Made by a program: the position numbers and the translations under genes. The notes under the pieces were generated by a model. The model made no database searches. It was not told the origin of the DNA and was given only the letters and a program-made list of their open reading frames with translations. A DNA stretch of 64,000 nt from Formicarius rufipectus (lineage: Eukaryota; Chordata; Aves; Passeriformes; Formicariidae): NCBI GenBank assembly GCA_013399695.1, contig VXAU01001111.1, forward strand, positions 2,009 to 66,008. Reading direction: 5' to 3'. Numbering within the stretch: position 1 is the stretch's first letter; each line of letters starts with the position of its first letter. Below, in pieces: positions 50,108-62,280 of this stretch.

Positions 50108-52750
50108 AGGAAGTACCCAGTACCAGTCAGCATTAGCAAGCAAATAAAACAAGAAAAACAAGGCAAAAAAACAACCCCCAAATATGCTTCCATTCAGACC
50201 TTTATGCCAAACTCAAAAATAGTGTAATGGAATAAGATGTATGTTTATAGCATATGGGTACACCATGCTTTTGCAACTTAAGTGTTTTGTTAAAGTTACT
50301 GGTTTATGCAAACTCTTATTTAGGAATGGAGTGGGAAAGCATGTAGAAACACATGAATTCCCATTTTTAGAAATCATCAATTCCCTACATTCCAGTAGGA
50401 AATGTGCAGATGTCAAGAATGTCAAAACCTTGAATGCTCCTGTAAAATTTATTGTTCTTCTATTTCCATTTTTTTTGTATTTAGACTTGATAAGGAGGCT
50501 ACTATTGTACTACCATTAATCCTTTCTGTGTAGGAGTTCTGGTTTCTTTGATGATATCCAAGGGGATGAGATCAGAAGGTGAAACTCTGCTCTTGAGTCA
50601 ATATTGAAGGGAATAAGAAGAAATTCCAAATAAATAGATTTTAAAATTGAGGATCCAGGGGAAGGATAGGGAGGAGTAGGAGGGAAGATTTATTGGAAGG
50701 AGTCTTGTCATACATACTCAAAAACAATGCAGGAGTCAGAATGGGAGGCTTCTCCAGATTGTGTCATTTCTTTAGAAATGAAATATAAATCAATGTTATT
50801 TTTCCATTTTTTGAGAAGTTATAATCTGTTTGTGTAAACTGTTTCAGTGACAAAATTCATCTGTCTTTAAAATATCTCCTTTGTGGAATAACATTTTCTA
50901 GGTATTAACATTCTCTGTGTGTCCTTAACACCTGTCCTACCAATGTAGACAACAATGTAAGTAATAACTTGTGTTACAGTGTATACGTTCATTTTTTATC
51001 AACATATGTATGTCAGAAGAAAGAGTGTATTCCTGTAATAAACCTTACTAACTCTTGTTCTTTAAAAGAATAAATGGAAATTAAAAAAAAAATCCCTTTA
51101 TAGAAATTGCAGTTTTCAATTCAACTATTTGTTTGTTAAGGGGCATCTGTTATCTAGACTTTCATTAGGAATATTGAATTCTGGATGCTTAGAGAAATGC
51201 TGTGGTATTGAAGTAATTAGAATTTGGTAGTTGGGTTAAAAATAGAAGATGCAAAAGTTTGATTCATTTCATATTTTTCTGTAAGGTCCTGTTTCATTAA
51301 GGTTTCTTTTTTAAAATTACCCACTATCAGGAAATGTACAGTCTATTTGGAAGACATGATTTTTTTAATAACTGCATTAGTCCCAGAATCTGGACTTTCA
51401 GCATAAGCTGCAAATGTTGGCAATATTTTAAAAGTTTGGCTTCTACATCCTTGTCTTTGTGCCATTAATTTTTTTTTCTTTTTTGGATTTTTTTTTTTTT
51501 CAGAGCAGCTAAATACATCATTATATTTGCAAAATATGTCTTTCTGTAAGACAGTCATGTACAGGAATAAAAAGAGTAATAGCCACTCAAATTTCAGGGT
51601 TTAGGTCACATTTATCTGTTTTAGTTGCATTTAAGAGACTTTTTAATGAAAACTATGTTTCCAAGTTCTTTGACTCTTCCTGTACATTGTCTGTCCTTTA
51701 ATTATTAAAAATGTTTCTATGTGATCCACAGATATGTCTGAAATCATGAAAATGGGACTCACTGATATATCTGTGGTAAATCTGAAATCATGAAAGAGCA
51801 CACACATAACTACATATTCATTTGTGACATTATAAAATTGCTGGATTTGACTATACTGCATTGTCTATTCTAAATAATGATTTTTTTCAAAGAAATTTTG
51901 GATAATGTCCCTTATATTCTGTCTGGGTATACTTTTTCTGACATCTCTTTCTATCTAGAATAGTTCGTGCTTTCTGGAAACCAGATTAAGTGTGAGTCCT
52001 AAGGCAATCACTTTAAATATCATGGCAAATCAACATCTTTTTGATATACTATAACTTCTGATTCAGGATATGATAACAGGTGTAACTTCTACCTTTTATT
52101 ATCAGATATAAAGCCTTTTGTCTGGAATATTGATGTGATCAGTTATAGGACACTTTGTTTTCTCCAGAAATTTTATTGCTTTAAATTTGGAGGTATTACT
52201 AAATAGGTATAATTCTGCCTGCTAGTGATATTTGCATGACATGGCCATCTCAAAGAACTGAATGTGTGTGGGCTCCTTTACTGACACTGGGCAAAGCTGT
52301 AGAAACTGAAGGCTTGCAGTATTGCTCCCTTTCCCATGTGTTTCCTGCAGTTACTACATGGATACTAATTTTGTGGGTGGAGAGCATCATGAAATGTTTC
52401 TGTTCATATAAGGAATGGCCATGTACTCTCCAAAACTGCCTTCAGGTGTGTTTAGCCTTAAGAAAGGTGCTGAATTTGGCGACACTGGAGCCTGTCTGTG
52501 GGAAGGATTGGTAGGCACAAATATCGTTGTTATATAGACAGTTGGAGCTGAAAGACTTTAATGCACATATCATTTGGTCTTAAGGATGATGGTGAAGAGT
52601 TTTAGGCAAATCATGTCAGGAATGCTCTGAGGGAATGTTGGAATTGAGCTCAGGAAGCCAACACATACAGTTGCAGAGAACAGGGATAAGTTCTTAACTG
52701 ACAAATATTTGTTAAAAATCTGAAAAAGGTTGAGAATGAAAAGGATATAT
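50108..52750. other. Intron 1 stretch, no gene seen
   Basis: AT-rich sequence with T/A runs near 51084-51095 and 51469-51502. A short interrupted repeat with an inverted pair lies at 51726-51795. No coding exon or mobile element recognised. Confidence 0.5.
51726..51795. repeat. Direct 15-base repeat around a 10-base inverted repeat
   Basis: TCTGAAATCATGAAA occurs at 51737-51751 and again at 51781-51795. CCACAGATAT (51726-51735) is matched by its exact reverse complement ATATCTGTGG (51767-51776), so the region could fold into a small hairpin. It looks like a local duplication plus inversion; no function is suggested. Confidence 0.7.
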
Positions 52751-53010
52751 TGTCTTGGTTTGAAACAATTTGAAGAGACAGAGACCTTGGACACAAGAGT
52801 TCTGCCTCAGATTCAATACCCCTGGTTTCTCCAACGCAGGGAGACAAAATACACCTGCATGTAAATGGATAAAATAACCCTTTACCAAGAGGAGTGCTAA
52901 TAACAATACTGGTTAAACCAACCAATGAGGAGAAACTTCCTAAGCTCTGCCCACTGGACCAAACCGAGGTGGTGGCCAGCCTCTCCCACCTGCATCCTTT
53001 TTTTATCAGT
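52751..53010. mobile_element. Possible ERV LTR fragment
   Basis: The stretch starts TGTCTTGGTTTGAAACAATT, similar to the start of several avian ERV LTRs (TGT-y-TGGTTTGA). It then becomes moderately GC-richer, with blocks such as GGGAGACAAAATACACCTG, CCAAACCGAGGTGGTGGCC and CCTCTCCCACCTGCATCC. I do not recognise a specific family, cannot find a matching end and see no target-site duplication. It could equally be unique sequence. Confidence 0.35.
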
Positions 53011-55872
53011 AGGAGTTAAGTGCTCCTTTGCATTTAAACAAGTAGTTGATAAAATCTCCTTACTAGCATGTGCTTTCTACGCATGAAAAATATCAGTGTG
53101 TATGTCTTTTGGCAGTGACTGTTTCACGCTGCATTGGAACACAATGTAACCTTGAAAGTGGGAATCCGTTGCTAGAGACTTTTTGACCGAATGAATATAC
53201 TTTACCCAGTGTGTCTCTCTAGTTAATGCTTGTGATCCTCATGTAAGCAATACTGCTCAAGAACTTTTTTTTTAAAGGAGAATAAAATTGTATTGAAATG
53301 CATGTACACCAGAGCCTAGAAAACAACTATAGTTATATTTCACTACAAAAACATAGATAAGGAAATACGGTATTTTTTCCTACTCTTTTAAAATTCACAG
53401 TTGTACAGAAAAGAGGCTTTGCTAATAAAAACACATTAGAATATTGGCATCTTATAAGATAAAAATCAGTCAGTGAACTCACAGATTCTCAGCCTGTGGC
53501 TCACAGTTAATGTGTTGCTCACAAGTAAGAAATGAGTATTTAGAACTGGGGAAAACAAAAACATTTGATGTTGCCCAAAGACCAGCATAAGCTAAAGCCC
53601 AGTGGCCTTGATCTCTGAGGCATAGTTACTGGTTTTGTCACTTTGGAGGGTCCATCAGTTCAGAGGAATTTGGTTTTGTTGGGTTTTTTGAGTATATTTT
53701 GGGTTTTAAATTGTTAAAGGATGTGTTTCAGCCCCCTGGAAGGTGTTTGCAGAGTGCAATTTGCTGCAGGTGCACATTGCATGCTCAAGACGGTGACAAA
53801 GGACTTCACTGGTGCTGGAGCAGCTGGGCTATGCTGGAGACAAACTCAGATTCATGGTGTTTTGTGTTTGTGCTGTTAGAAGCAGGCTCTTGAGTGTACT
53901 GTCTTGTCATCTGTGTCTGGATTTCCTCATGAGTTCAGTTTGGATGAGGAAGAGACCAGCAGGCCTGAACTGACAACATAGAAACACCCTTGTCTTTGAG
54001 TTGTACAGCTGGTCTGATAAAAAAATGATGGTGTGTATTTTGTCTAGATTGTAGTGTTTGTATAATGATGCAAAGATATTCCATGAACATATGTTATGTG
54101 GTAAACTAAGGAGGACTGCAGGCGACCTGGTGTAAACATGTTAAAAAAAATGGAATAGAGAGTTAATCATAAAAATATGCTCTAGAAGACAAAAATATTT
54201 AGAGAAGTTGAAAAAAAGCTATTATGGGCATTAGTAAGATCATGTAAAAATCACTAGATTGTTTTAATAAGGATGTGAAATGTAACTAAGAATTTAAGAG
54301 AAAGACTTTGGTGTAGGAAAATTACTGTCTTTGTGTTTTAGCAGAATGGATATTACAGTAGTTAGGTCAATAGGTTTTGAAAGCAAATTAGCACGCTTGA
54401 AATAAAAGATATAGTAGCAGTGAGACAAACATGGGTTGTCAGGTAACTATGTTTCAAAGTCTGATGATGTTGACCAAAGAAGAACAAAATAAAATATAGC
54501 TAAAGGAAACTGAGTTTTAAGGCTTTGGGAGGGTGAAAGTCTTAAAAAGCTCAACATGATATTTGGGCCCAGTAAAACTACAGATAGTGCAACCGTAGGG
54601 ACTGAAACATACTACACACAGTGATGTATAGATGTGGTACTTAAGCTTGGAGGCGAAATCCTGTAATCCTCACTAAACAAAAATCCCATTGAAGTCGGTA
54701 GAAGATTTGGGTAACAAGGAATGTATAACTGGGCAATTAGAGACCAACTTGCAGCCTGACCTTGACTGGGCCTTTGTGCCTGTGATTAGCTGTACCCGTA
54801 GCATCTGGGCACATTTGTTTAAAGGCACAGTCAATTTTAATGACATCTCCAAAAAGAAATACAATTATGCCATAGTTTAAGTTCTAATGGATCCAAATGA
54901 CAAATGCGAATAATTGCAGAGACACATATTAAGGCAACACTTTTATAATCTGAATCTTTTGGAACAGCAAAATTCTGCATACTTTATTCCTTTCTTTCTC
55001 AGGGAAAACAGGAATTTAACAGGTACTGCTCAAGTTTTGTCTCCAGTAGTTGAGGATGGCAGCTATTTGACTTTTCAGAAATGTAAGAGAGTATGGGAGA
55101 TTATTTTGCAGGGTGTCAGAAATAACGTCCATGTAAATTAATAAAAATATATAGCATTATCTGCCACATGTGGTTATAAAGCTACATTAATAACTGCTAT
55201 CCAAACTACTTTAAAACTATTTCAGTATGAAACAAAATGTTCTTAAAGTTAATCCATTTAAATTTTTTCCTTCTTTTGTGATTCTAGTTCAGATAAAATT
55301 GAAAATAAACAAAACGCTTTCCTTTGAAACAAAATTTAATTCAGCATACCATAAATGTCATTCTCACTGCCAGTTACTCTAATGGGACATGTGTTCTTTC
55401 TGTCTGAATCTACTTGGTTTGAAAAGAGCTGCTGTTAAGCATTGAGGAAATTGCATTTCACAGTAAAAGAAATGTTAGAAACGTGCAAGGACAAAAAAAA
55501 GTTGTTTCATGGTCTGGTCCTGTAAATGGTGACCTCAGTGACTACAATGGGCTCTTCGTATTAATAAGTGTGTGTCCAAAATTCCAATGTTCAGGACTTT
55601 AGTCCTCTAACGATACATGTGTGCTTCGTGGTACATGCAGTACGCTACGGGGAAAAAAGTCAGTTGAATCCTTCTACTGCATTAATTTTGTGTGCACATA
55701 ATTCCATCATGCTTTTATATGCAAACTATTATAAATAGTCTCTCCAGATTGACTTTGGGAAGTGGTTTGATATGCTTGAAAAAGCACTTTCTGAAGGGTT
55801 GCTGGTAGTGCTAGAGAACTTGAAATTTTTTTCTGCATCAAGTTCTCCTGCTTCGACACTTCTGCTAAAATC
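53011..55872. other. Intron 1 stretch, no gene seen
   Basis: AT-rich unique sequence. Fragments such as AAATCCCATTGAAGTCGGTAG (about 54680) resemble very old repeats found across birds and reptiles but are too short to annotate. No exon recognised. Confidence 0.45.
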
Positions 55873-56521
55873 TGTTCTGGTTTAGAGTTAAACCAGCAGG
55901 ACAAATGAATCCAACTCAGAATGGGATTGCAAGNGCTCTGATGGGAATGCCCTGTCCCTCCCCCAGGGTGGAGACTTTCACAATGGGTGATTTACTCTGT
56001 GAGGTGAACAATGGCATATTTTTGGCATCCCTGATGGCCCATTAGCAGACTTGACCCCTCAGGTGGGTGTGAAGGCACTAGTGGCTCCCCAGAGGGGAGT
56101 TATCACACCTGAGTCATAGGTATGAAGACAGAAAAACTTCCTTATCCCACAGAGGTTCCTAAACACCCAGCTTGGAGCCTGAGGGGTTGGGTGTGCCCTG
56201 GGCAGTTGACGCAAATGGCCCATTGTGAGCAGTTCATGAGAAAAATGACACAGAGGGTTTTAGAATACACACCCACCCAGTGACAAACTGATCCTGGCTA
56301 CTATAACCACAACAAAATCTCACAAAAACTCTGGAACCTCTGATTCTGGAGAAATTGATGTATACAATAAGGATCTATTTTATTCAACAAGTCTAGAGCC
56401 TCTTGATTTATTTTTTTTCCTACTTTTTTGTATTAGCATTAGTACAATCTGAAGATGTGTATCTTTACTTCAGATGAATAAAATCTCTGAGCTGGAGCCT
56501 GGGTGTTAGTTTGCACTGTCA
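55873..56521 (+). mobile_element. Probable ERV solo LTR, about 650 bases
   Basis: The block starts TGTTCTGGTTTAGAGTTAAACCAGCAG and ends near GTTAGTTTGCACTGTCA, giving the TG...CA ends expected of an LTR. An AATAAA signal (56477-56482) lies 40 bases before the end and is followed by GT-rich sequence, as in the R/U5 part of an LTR. The body has a composition unlike the flanks (balanced bases, CCC/GGG blocks, few homopolymers). No internal retroviral sequence flanks it and I see no clear target-site duplication, so it would be a solo LTR. The start contains a hairpin (CTGGTTTA GAGT TAAACCAG). A non-autonomous DNA transposon is a less likely alternative. One base (55934) is N. Confidence 0.6.
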
Positions 56522-59500
56522 TGGCTCTAACCCACTTTCACTCCCTTATCTCTCTTCTCCCATTTCTATTTTTATGTTACAAACCTGATACCTGTGTTTG
56601 TTTACTTAAAGTTCTTCTTTTCAAGACTTAACATGAGTAAATAATATAACAAAGCTTAACATGAGTAAATAATGTAACAGTCAGGTTTATGCCTATGCTT
56701 ACCTTAATTTTAAACACTCTTACATCTTTCTACAGAATGTGAATAACTAGAATCTCTTTTCCCCTTTCTTCTGTTCTCTGTATGCCTTCTTTTACTATAT
56801 ATAATCCCTATAAATCTGTTTTATTTTTCATTAGTTTCTGGGCTGGGATAAAAACACAGGCAGCTCAGCAAGATGGTATAGGACAAGTTTCAAGTAATGG
56901 ATTTCTAGATGCAATATTGTATCTTCCATCAGAGGTTATATGTAATCTTGCATTTCAGTGTAAGTTGATACCTCAAGGCATACTTCTTGCAAAAACTTCA
57001 TTCTGCAGTCAAGCCTTGTTCAAAAAGTGTTCTGATAGCATACTGTGTTCAGCATTGGATTACTCTGTGTCCTGTCAGTGTAAATTAGGATCTAGTTTAA
57101 TACTGCTGATGTTCCCTGACCCTTTTTAAGTTACATAGCTGTACAATATGCTATTCAGAATAATTTAAGCCAAAAATAATGGGCAACATGTATTTCTCCT
57201 GATTTGGTTGCATGAAAGGGAATTTTCACCAAGTCTCAATTTAGTTCTTGGATTTGCCATTCTCAAGGATTCATTTGCCTTTCCCTATCTCTCATGCCTT
57301 GCTGGTAAATCTCTTAATACCTGTCAGGTTTTATATGTTACAATAAGCTTTCTCCTTCAGGGATACACAAGCATTACTTCTCTTTTTGTGATCAAAGACT
57401 CTTGTTGGTTTTTATTTTCTCCTTCCCATAGTTCAAGAAGGGATGTGACAGCTCCACAGAATTACTGATCTTTTATGCTGTGGTTTACAATGAAGTTAGC
57501 CAATCAGGGAAAGCAAAAAAAAAAAAAGTATTACAGGCCCAATGTTTAAACAAATGATTTTGTCTCTGTATAATTTTTCTGTAACAGGTGTCAAATTGTG
57601 ATCCAAGGGAAATTCCACATAGAATTTAGAATGGAACAAATTTCAGACACAGATTATCAGAGTAGGTACAAGTCAGTTATGAGTAGCAGGTCCTCTGCAT
57701 TGTATACCAGCCTCAAGATAATGAAAGTCAGATGATCTCGGTCTTTTGCCTAGATTAGCAAAGAACCTTTACATAAAATATTTGAGTAATAATTTGACAA
57801 CAGAAAAAATAAAATTTTCTTCTAGTGTTTTGTTTATTCATGTAATTTCACTATTTAATATTTTGGTTACCAAAAGCTGTGTGATATGTTAGTCTGATGT
57901 GTTACTTTGAGTTATCAAATTGGGTTGTGTAAAATGAACTGAAAACATGATGCTAAATATCATAATTAGATGATAATGTAATTTTAATGGCATGCACTTA
58001 GAACCTCTAAAATTTAATAGAATGCACAAGTTTCTAATAATTTTTTTGTGTTTCCTCTTTGATTGTCATAATTTAAAACTTAAGGTTTTACAACTGGAAT
58101 TACTGTGTTGTAACTTCCTCATTATTCTTCAGATTTTTGTTGAGTTTTATGTAGTGTGTTGTGTTTATGGCTGGAATATTTGTTGAAATAGTCAATGTGA
58201 CAAGGTAGGTGGTCTTGCAATTAATATTTCAGTACAGATCTGTAAACTGTGTAAGACTTGTTTAACAAAATGGAAATCATGTCCTTTTAGATTAAGACAT
58301 CTGTTTTAGAATAAAGGTCAACTTTTTCTTTGAAATTCAATTGATCTAGTTTCATGTTCTGAAATTATTTATTTTAAGAACTATTTTTAAAGTATAATTA
58401 ATTCAAGAAAATTCTGTGACCTGTTGCTAAATATTTAAGGCTGTGAATTAATTATATTTGCTCAGGGTTTCAAATAGTGATTTTAAAAACCCAGTGAAAT
58501 GGAAAGTTACTTAGCAGGGGAAATTATACAACACTGATATGATGTGTTCATGTAGTCCTTCTGTCCTATAAATGCCCACATTTAAAAAAAAAAAAATAAT
58601 CAAGAATCAACCAGAATGTTGAATTAAAAACTAAGTACTCTCATCATAGTGAAAACACACCATGTGCTCTAGCCTATGTGTTCAGCATAACTCAGAAATG
58701 TTGTTAAGAATGTGCAATTTTTGTTATTTCTGCTCTTAGTGGAATGTTTTTGTACGTACAATTGACCTGTAGAATAGAAAACAGAATATAGAAACTCTAC
58801 CTACTGCCTTCTTGAAGCCCTCACTTGATACATGGCCGTAACTCCTGCTTCTCACTGACTAGTTAGAGCCTAGGATGTATTCATAAAGCAGGGTACTGTG
58901 CTCAAACAGTAGCTCAGAATGGGCTGGGATTCAAATTAAAATGAAGGGATTTGCCCTTACCTCTCCACTTAGTAAATCTCTACTTGATGCTGAGAAATTT
59001 TTAATTTTCATTATCTGTGGTGTGCTTGCTGAAGTGATGACAGGTCATTGGTGTGCTACCATGTTAATAGCTTTCTTCCAAAAAAGTATCTATATTTCTT
59101 TGCCTTTTTTTTTTTTTTTTAAACAGAGCTAATGGCAGTTGTTAATAAAAGTAATGGTAATGCCAATGAAAGCTCAGCAAAGTCTGAAAACTGAGAATAA
59201 TCAATCTTCTTATACCGACAAGATAGTGTTATTCTTGTTTACTAATTTTGATAGAATACATCTAATTGTTAAAAAAGAAAACACAAGGCTGTAGAGTATT
59301 TTGAAAAAAAAAAAATCAAAACAAAACAGCAGTCATCAGACCATTAAAAAAAAAAAAAGAATGCTTCACTGGTGTTTTAGCCTTTTCTGAGAGCATTAGA
59401 TCTTATAACAAGAATTTTTAGTAGTGGTGCAAATTTCCCGTGTTAACATTGTGTGGTTCTCTTTCCTCAGTGTTAGTTAAAAGTTGCTCGAAACTATTCA

Positions 59501-59769
59501 ACGCAAACATATTTTTCTTATGTGTCGAATTCTACAGAACTGCCATGTGGCATCAACCCAGATGTCTCATAATCGGAGCGCATGCAGTCGGTGCCAAAAC
59601 ATTGCTGGTTGCAGTGGTTCCATTGTAGAGGACATTGATGTTCTCATGCTGCCTCCTTTCTCATAGCAGAGTGCTGTGTTGGTTAATACACCTTGATAAT
59701 GCAGCTGTTGTCACAGTGTTGTCCTTTATTTTCATTTTACAAATGGTTTCCCCTTTCTTCTGGTCATGT
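56522..59769. other. Intron 1 stretch, no gene seen
   Basis: AT-rich sequence with a 28-base tandem duplication at 56627-56682 and A or T runs near 57516-57529, 58582-58597, 59106-59120, 59304-59318 and 59346-59359. Sequence around 57940-58020 and 58370-58470 has many TAAT cores but nothing definite. No exon or mobile element recognised. Confidence 0.45.
56627..56682. repeat. 28-base tandem duplication, two copies
   Basis: The unit begins CTTAACATGAGTAAATAAT and occurs at 56627-56654 and 56655-56682. The copies differ at one position in the body (ATAAC against GTAAC) and at the last bases. Confidence 0.85.
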
Positions 59770-60140
59770 ATTTGTCACCACTGATTGCTGGAGCTGCTGA
59801 TGACCAAGAAAATAATGCACAAATCTCATCTGGTACAGATTGCGCTGCCTGGTGTCTCCAAGATTTAATCAGATGTAAGCCTTTCAGCAGCAATAATCCA
59901 AATCCTTATTGATTCCAAATATCTGAAGTGCTAGCTGGAAGCTTCAGTTTGAACTCCTGAATCAATTAGACAATCCAGATGCAGCTGCACTTAGACAGCA
60001 AATGGTTATCCCTTAAATTTCCATGACTGCTGTGCAGGCTTTGACCTTTACTTTGTGGGCTCATGTAGTGAAAGCTCCTAAATAGTGAATTAAGTCTGTT
60101 GATAATGGGTTTGATGATCTGTATTTTATTTTGCAGTTAC
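59770..60140. promoter_or_regulatory. Candidate conserved intronic enhancer
   Basis: About 370 bases without repeats or homopolymers, with evenly mixed composition unlike the AT-rich flanks. It contains ATCAATTAGA and two adjacent E-boxes (CAGATG at 59976-59981 and CAGCTG at 59982-59987). GGCTTTGACCTTTACTTTGTG and TCAATTAG/TAATCAGA-type homeodomain cores are also present. This texture is typical of conserved vertebrate non-coding elements. Conservation itself cannot be seen from one genome. Confidence 0.3.
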
Positions 60141-61618
60141 AACTTGCTATATTCTTAGAAGTAGCCTGCAGGGATTTAGGAACACAAGTTAAAGACTACT
60201 GCTCTGGAACAATGCAGGTTTCAAAGATCAGGCTGAAGTGCATGAGAAAAGAACCTTTCCTGTTACTATAATCTAGTTGTGAAATTGCTTCAAAAAAGGG
60301 TCTAGCTAAGGTACCATGAACCCGTTTTATCACACTTGCTTTCAGTCATAGTCAGGAATGGTCTTAATTGGCCAAGTTTGTAAAAACTTGTGAGAACTGG
60401 CTAACTAAAATTAGTTTCAAAAGAAATTAGGCAGCAGAGCACAGAGTTGCTCTAGAAAGGAGCTAGAATTGATTTGTGTTTTTTGTCTCTGTCTGCTTCC
60501 CAGGGAATTGAAATTCAGATAAAAAAGGGTATTTTCCTAAATAATTACCATTGAATGTGTGAAAGTGCTGGCATTTTTTTAGTGAGAGTTGAGAACCACT
60601 GAGGAATGCGAGTACTTGAGGAATAAGTACCAGCATGTTTCAGAACCTTAGCAGCAACTAAATGTTTGACTAAAGGACTTAACAGAAGTACCTTTGTGTA
60701 AATCTATAAATTTAAATAAATTTTCTAGCATTTTCTGATAATATTGTCCAGTAAATGCTGACTTGAATAAAATTTGATTTCCCTTAATATGGGAATTTTA
60801 TACTACCTACCTCAGTTTAAATACTTGCACTTATAAACAGGGGGAACAATATAAAATAAACCTAGAATGATTTTCTATCAGTTTATGCATCTTCCTCTCA
60901 AAAAATGGCCCAGACAAGAGGAAAAAAAAAAAGTGATATATAATAGACAAGTGAAAATTTTGTAATCTTAAGCTTATCCTTATGGTCAGTATATTTTTCT
61001 TCCTTTTTAACAAATTCTTTCAAATTTCTCCTAAAACTCATTTATTTTTCCTTGCCTATTTACTTCATACGTTCTCTTGCCCACCTTTATTTGTTTTCTT
61101 TGCCTGATGTTATTCTTAGTATTTTAAAGGCCAGAGTAAACAGAAGTCAGTAAAAGTGTAATGTAGTTCAAACTGGTTTGTTTATTTTATACTTTCATTC
61201 TCACTTTTTATGCTTTTTTCTGAAAGGCAAAGCTTTACAAAGCAATCTCTTTGAAGCAGAGGCTGATTCTAATCTCTCTGCTGTTCTCATCATGTTTTGA
61301 TTTATTTCATATTGACTGCAGTGGTCTTACCATTCATTTGAAGTGATAAAAAAAAATATGCTCACTGTTACTGTTTGGCTTCTGTGAGGCACTGTTTTGT
61401 TACTGTAATGAATAGTAACTTAAATGTTGCAGCTACAGACAGTCATCCAATTTAACTGGTGACAAATGTGTGCATGGGAGATCAAAACAGGGCTTTTCTA
61501 GCATGATTGTACAAGTGGGCATAAAGGTTGAATTTAGTTCTTAACTATGACTACAATATTTAATTAGAATGCTTTCTTTATGTTGTGTGTTTTTGATGCT
61601 CGAGGAGAGGTTTGTGTT

Positions 61619-61748
61619 GTTTTTTTTTGGTTGATTGGTTGTTTGGGGTTTTTTGTTTGGTTTTTTTTGTTTGTTTTGGTTGGTTTTTCTTTTGTTGTTT
61701 TTGTTTTGTTTGGTTGGTTGGTTTTTTGTTTGTTTGTTTGTTTGTTTT
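61619..61748. repeat. T/G-rich low-complexity tract
   Basis: About 130 bases of TTTGG, GGTTTT and GTTTGTTTG units, nearly free of A and C on the + strand. It is the compositional complement of the A/C-rich tract at 44442-44630. Confidence 0.9.
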
Positions 61749-62029
61749 ACTGGCATCAGCTTCCAAAGAAATACATGAAAATTGCAATTATTTATTATGC
61801 AAGTGAAGTGTTTATCCATACTTTTCTCTTGCAATATTTCCATTTGCCTGCATACCATTTCAACATTTGGATTTAAGTACTTGATTTAAATACATTTCAG
61901 CCAGTCAATAAATACAGAATATAAGCATATTAAAGTGGAGGGGTTTATAGACAGCATTTTCCTATTAAGAATTGTCAACAAAATCCTTGAAAATGAAATG
62001 AGCTGACAACTGTAGTCAAAGCAGATACA

Positions 62030-62280
62030 TAAAGTACCATTACAGCACATTGCACCATCAATTATGTGTCGAGCACGCTGCCAAACATTAAGCGTTCTGA
62101 CCTTTGTTATTAATAATAGAGGCAGACACTGGGGACATGTGAAACATAAATAATGTAATGCGTGGAAAATCTATTATAGGTTTGACTTTGTTAATGGATA
62201 TAGAGCCTGTTTGATATCCTGCCCCTTTCCTTGCAAGCTATAATTTTATTAAAAACTGGACATACCATGTAATGGAAAGC
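62030..62280. promoter_or_regulatory. Candidate conserved intronic enhancer with SOX/homeodomain motifs
   Basis: Repeat-free block dense in developmental transcription-factor-like motifs: CATCAATTATG, CCTTTGTT (SOX-type, 62101-62108) directly followed by ATTAATAATAG, TAAATAATGTAATG, TTTGTTAATGGATA and TTTTATTAAAA. SOX and homeodomain proteins control vascular and lymphatic genes, so an enhancer role for VEGFC is possible but inferred. Confidence 0.3.

Noticed and set aside
53480..53640. Possible repeat remnant with CTCACA/TGTGGCTCACAG motifs
   Set aside because: No ordered match to CR1, SINE or LTR consensus that I can recall; left as unique sequence.
54656..54745. Short similarity to a very old amniote repeat (CCCATTGAAGTC motif)
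   Set aside because: Too short and degenerate to assign to a family without a library search.
61541..61876. Lys/Asn/Gln-rich and Phe/Val-rich open frames
   Set aside because: Readings of the T/G-rich low-complexity tract on each strand.
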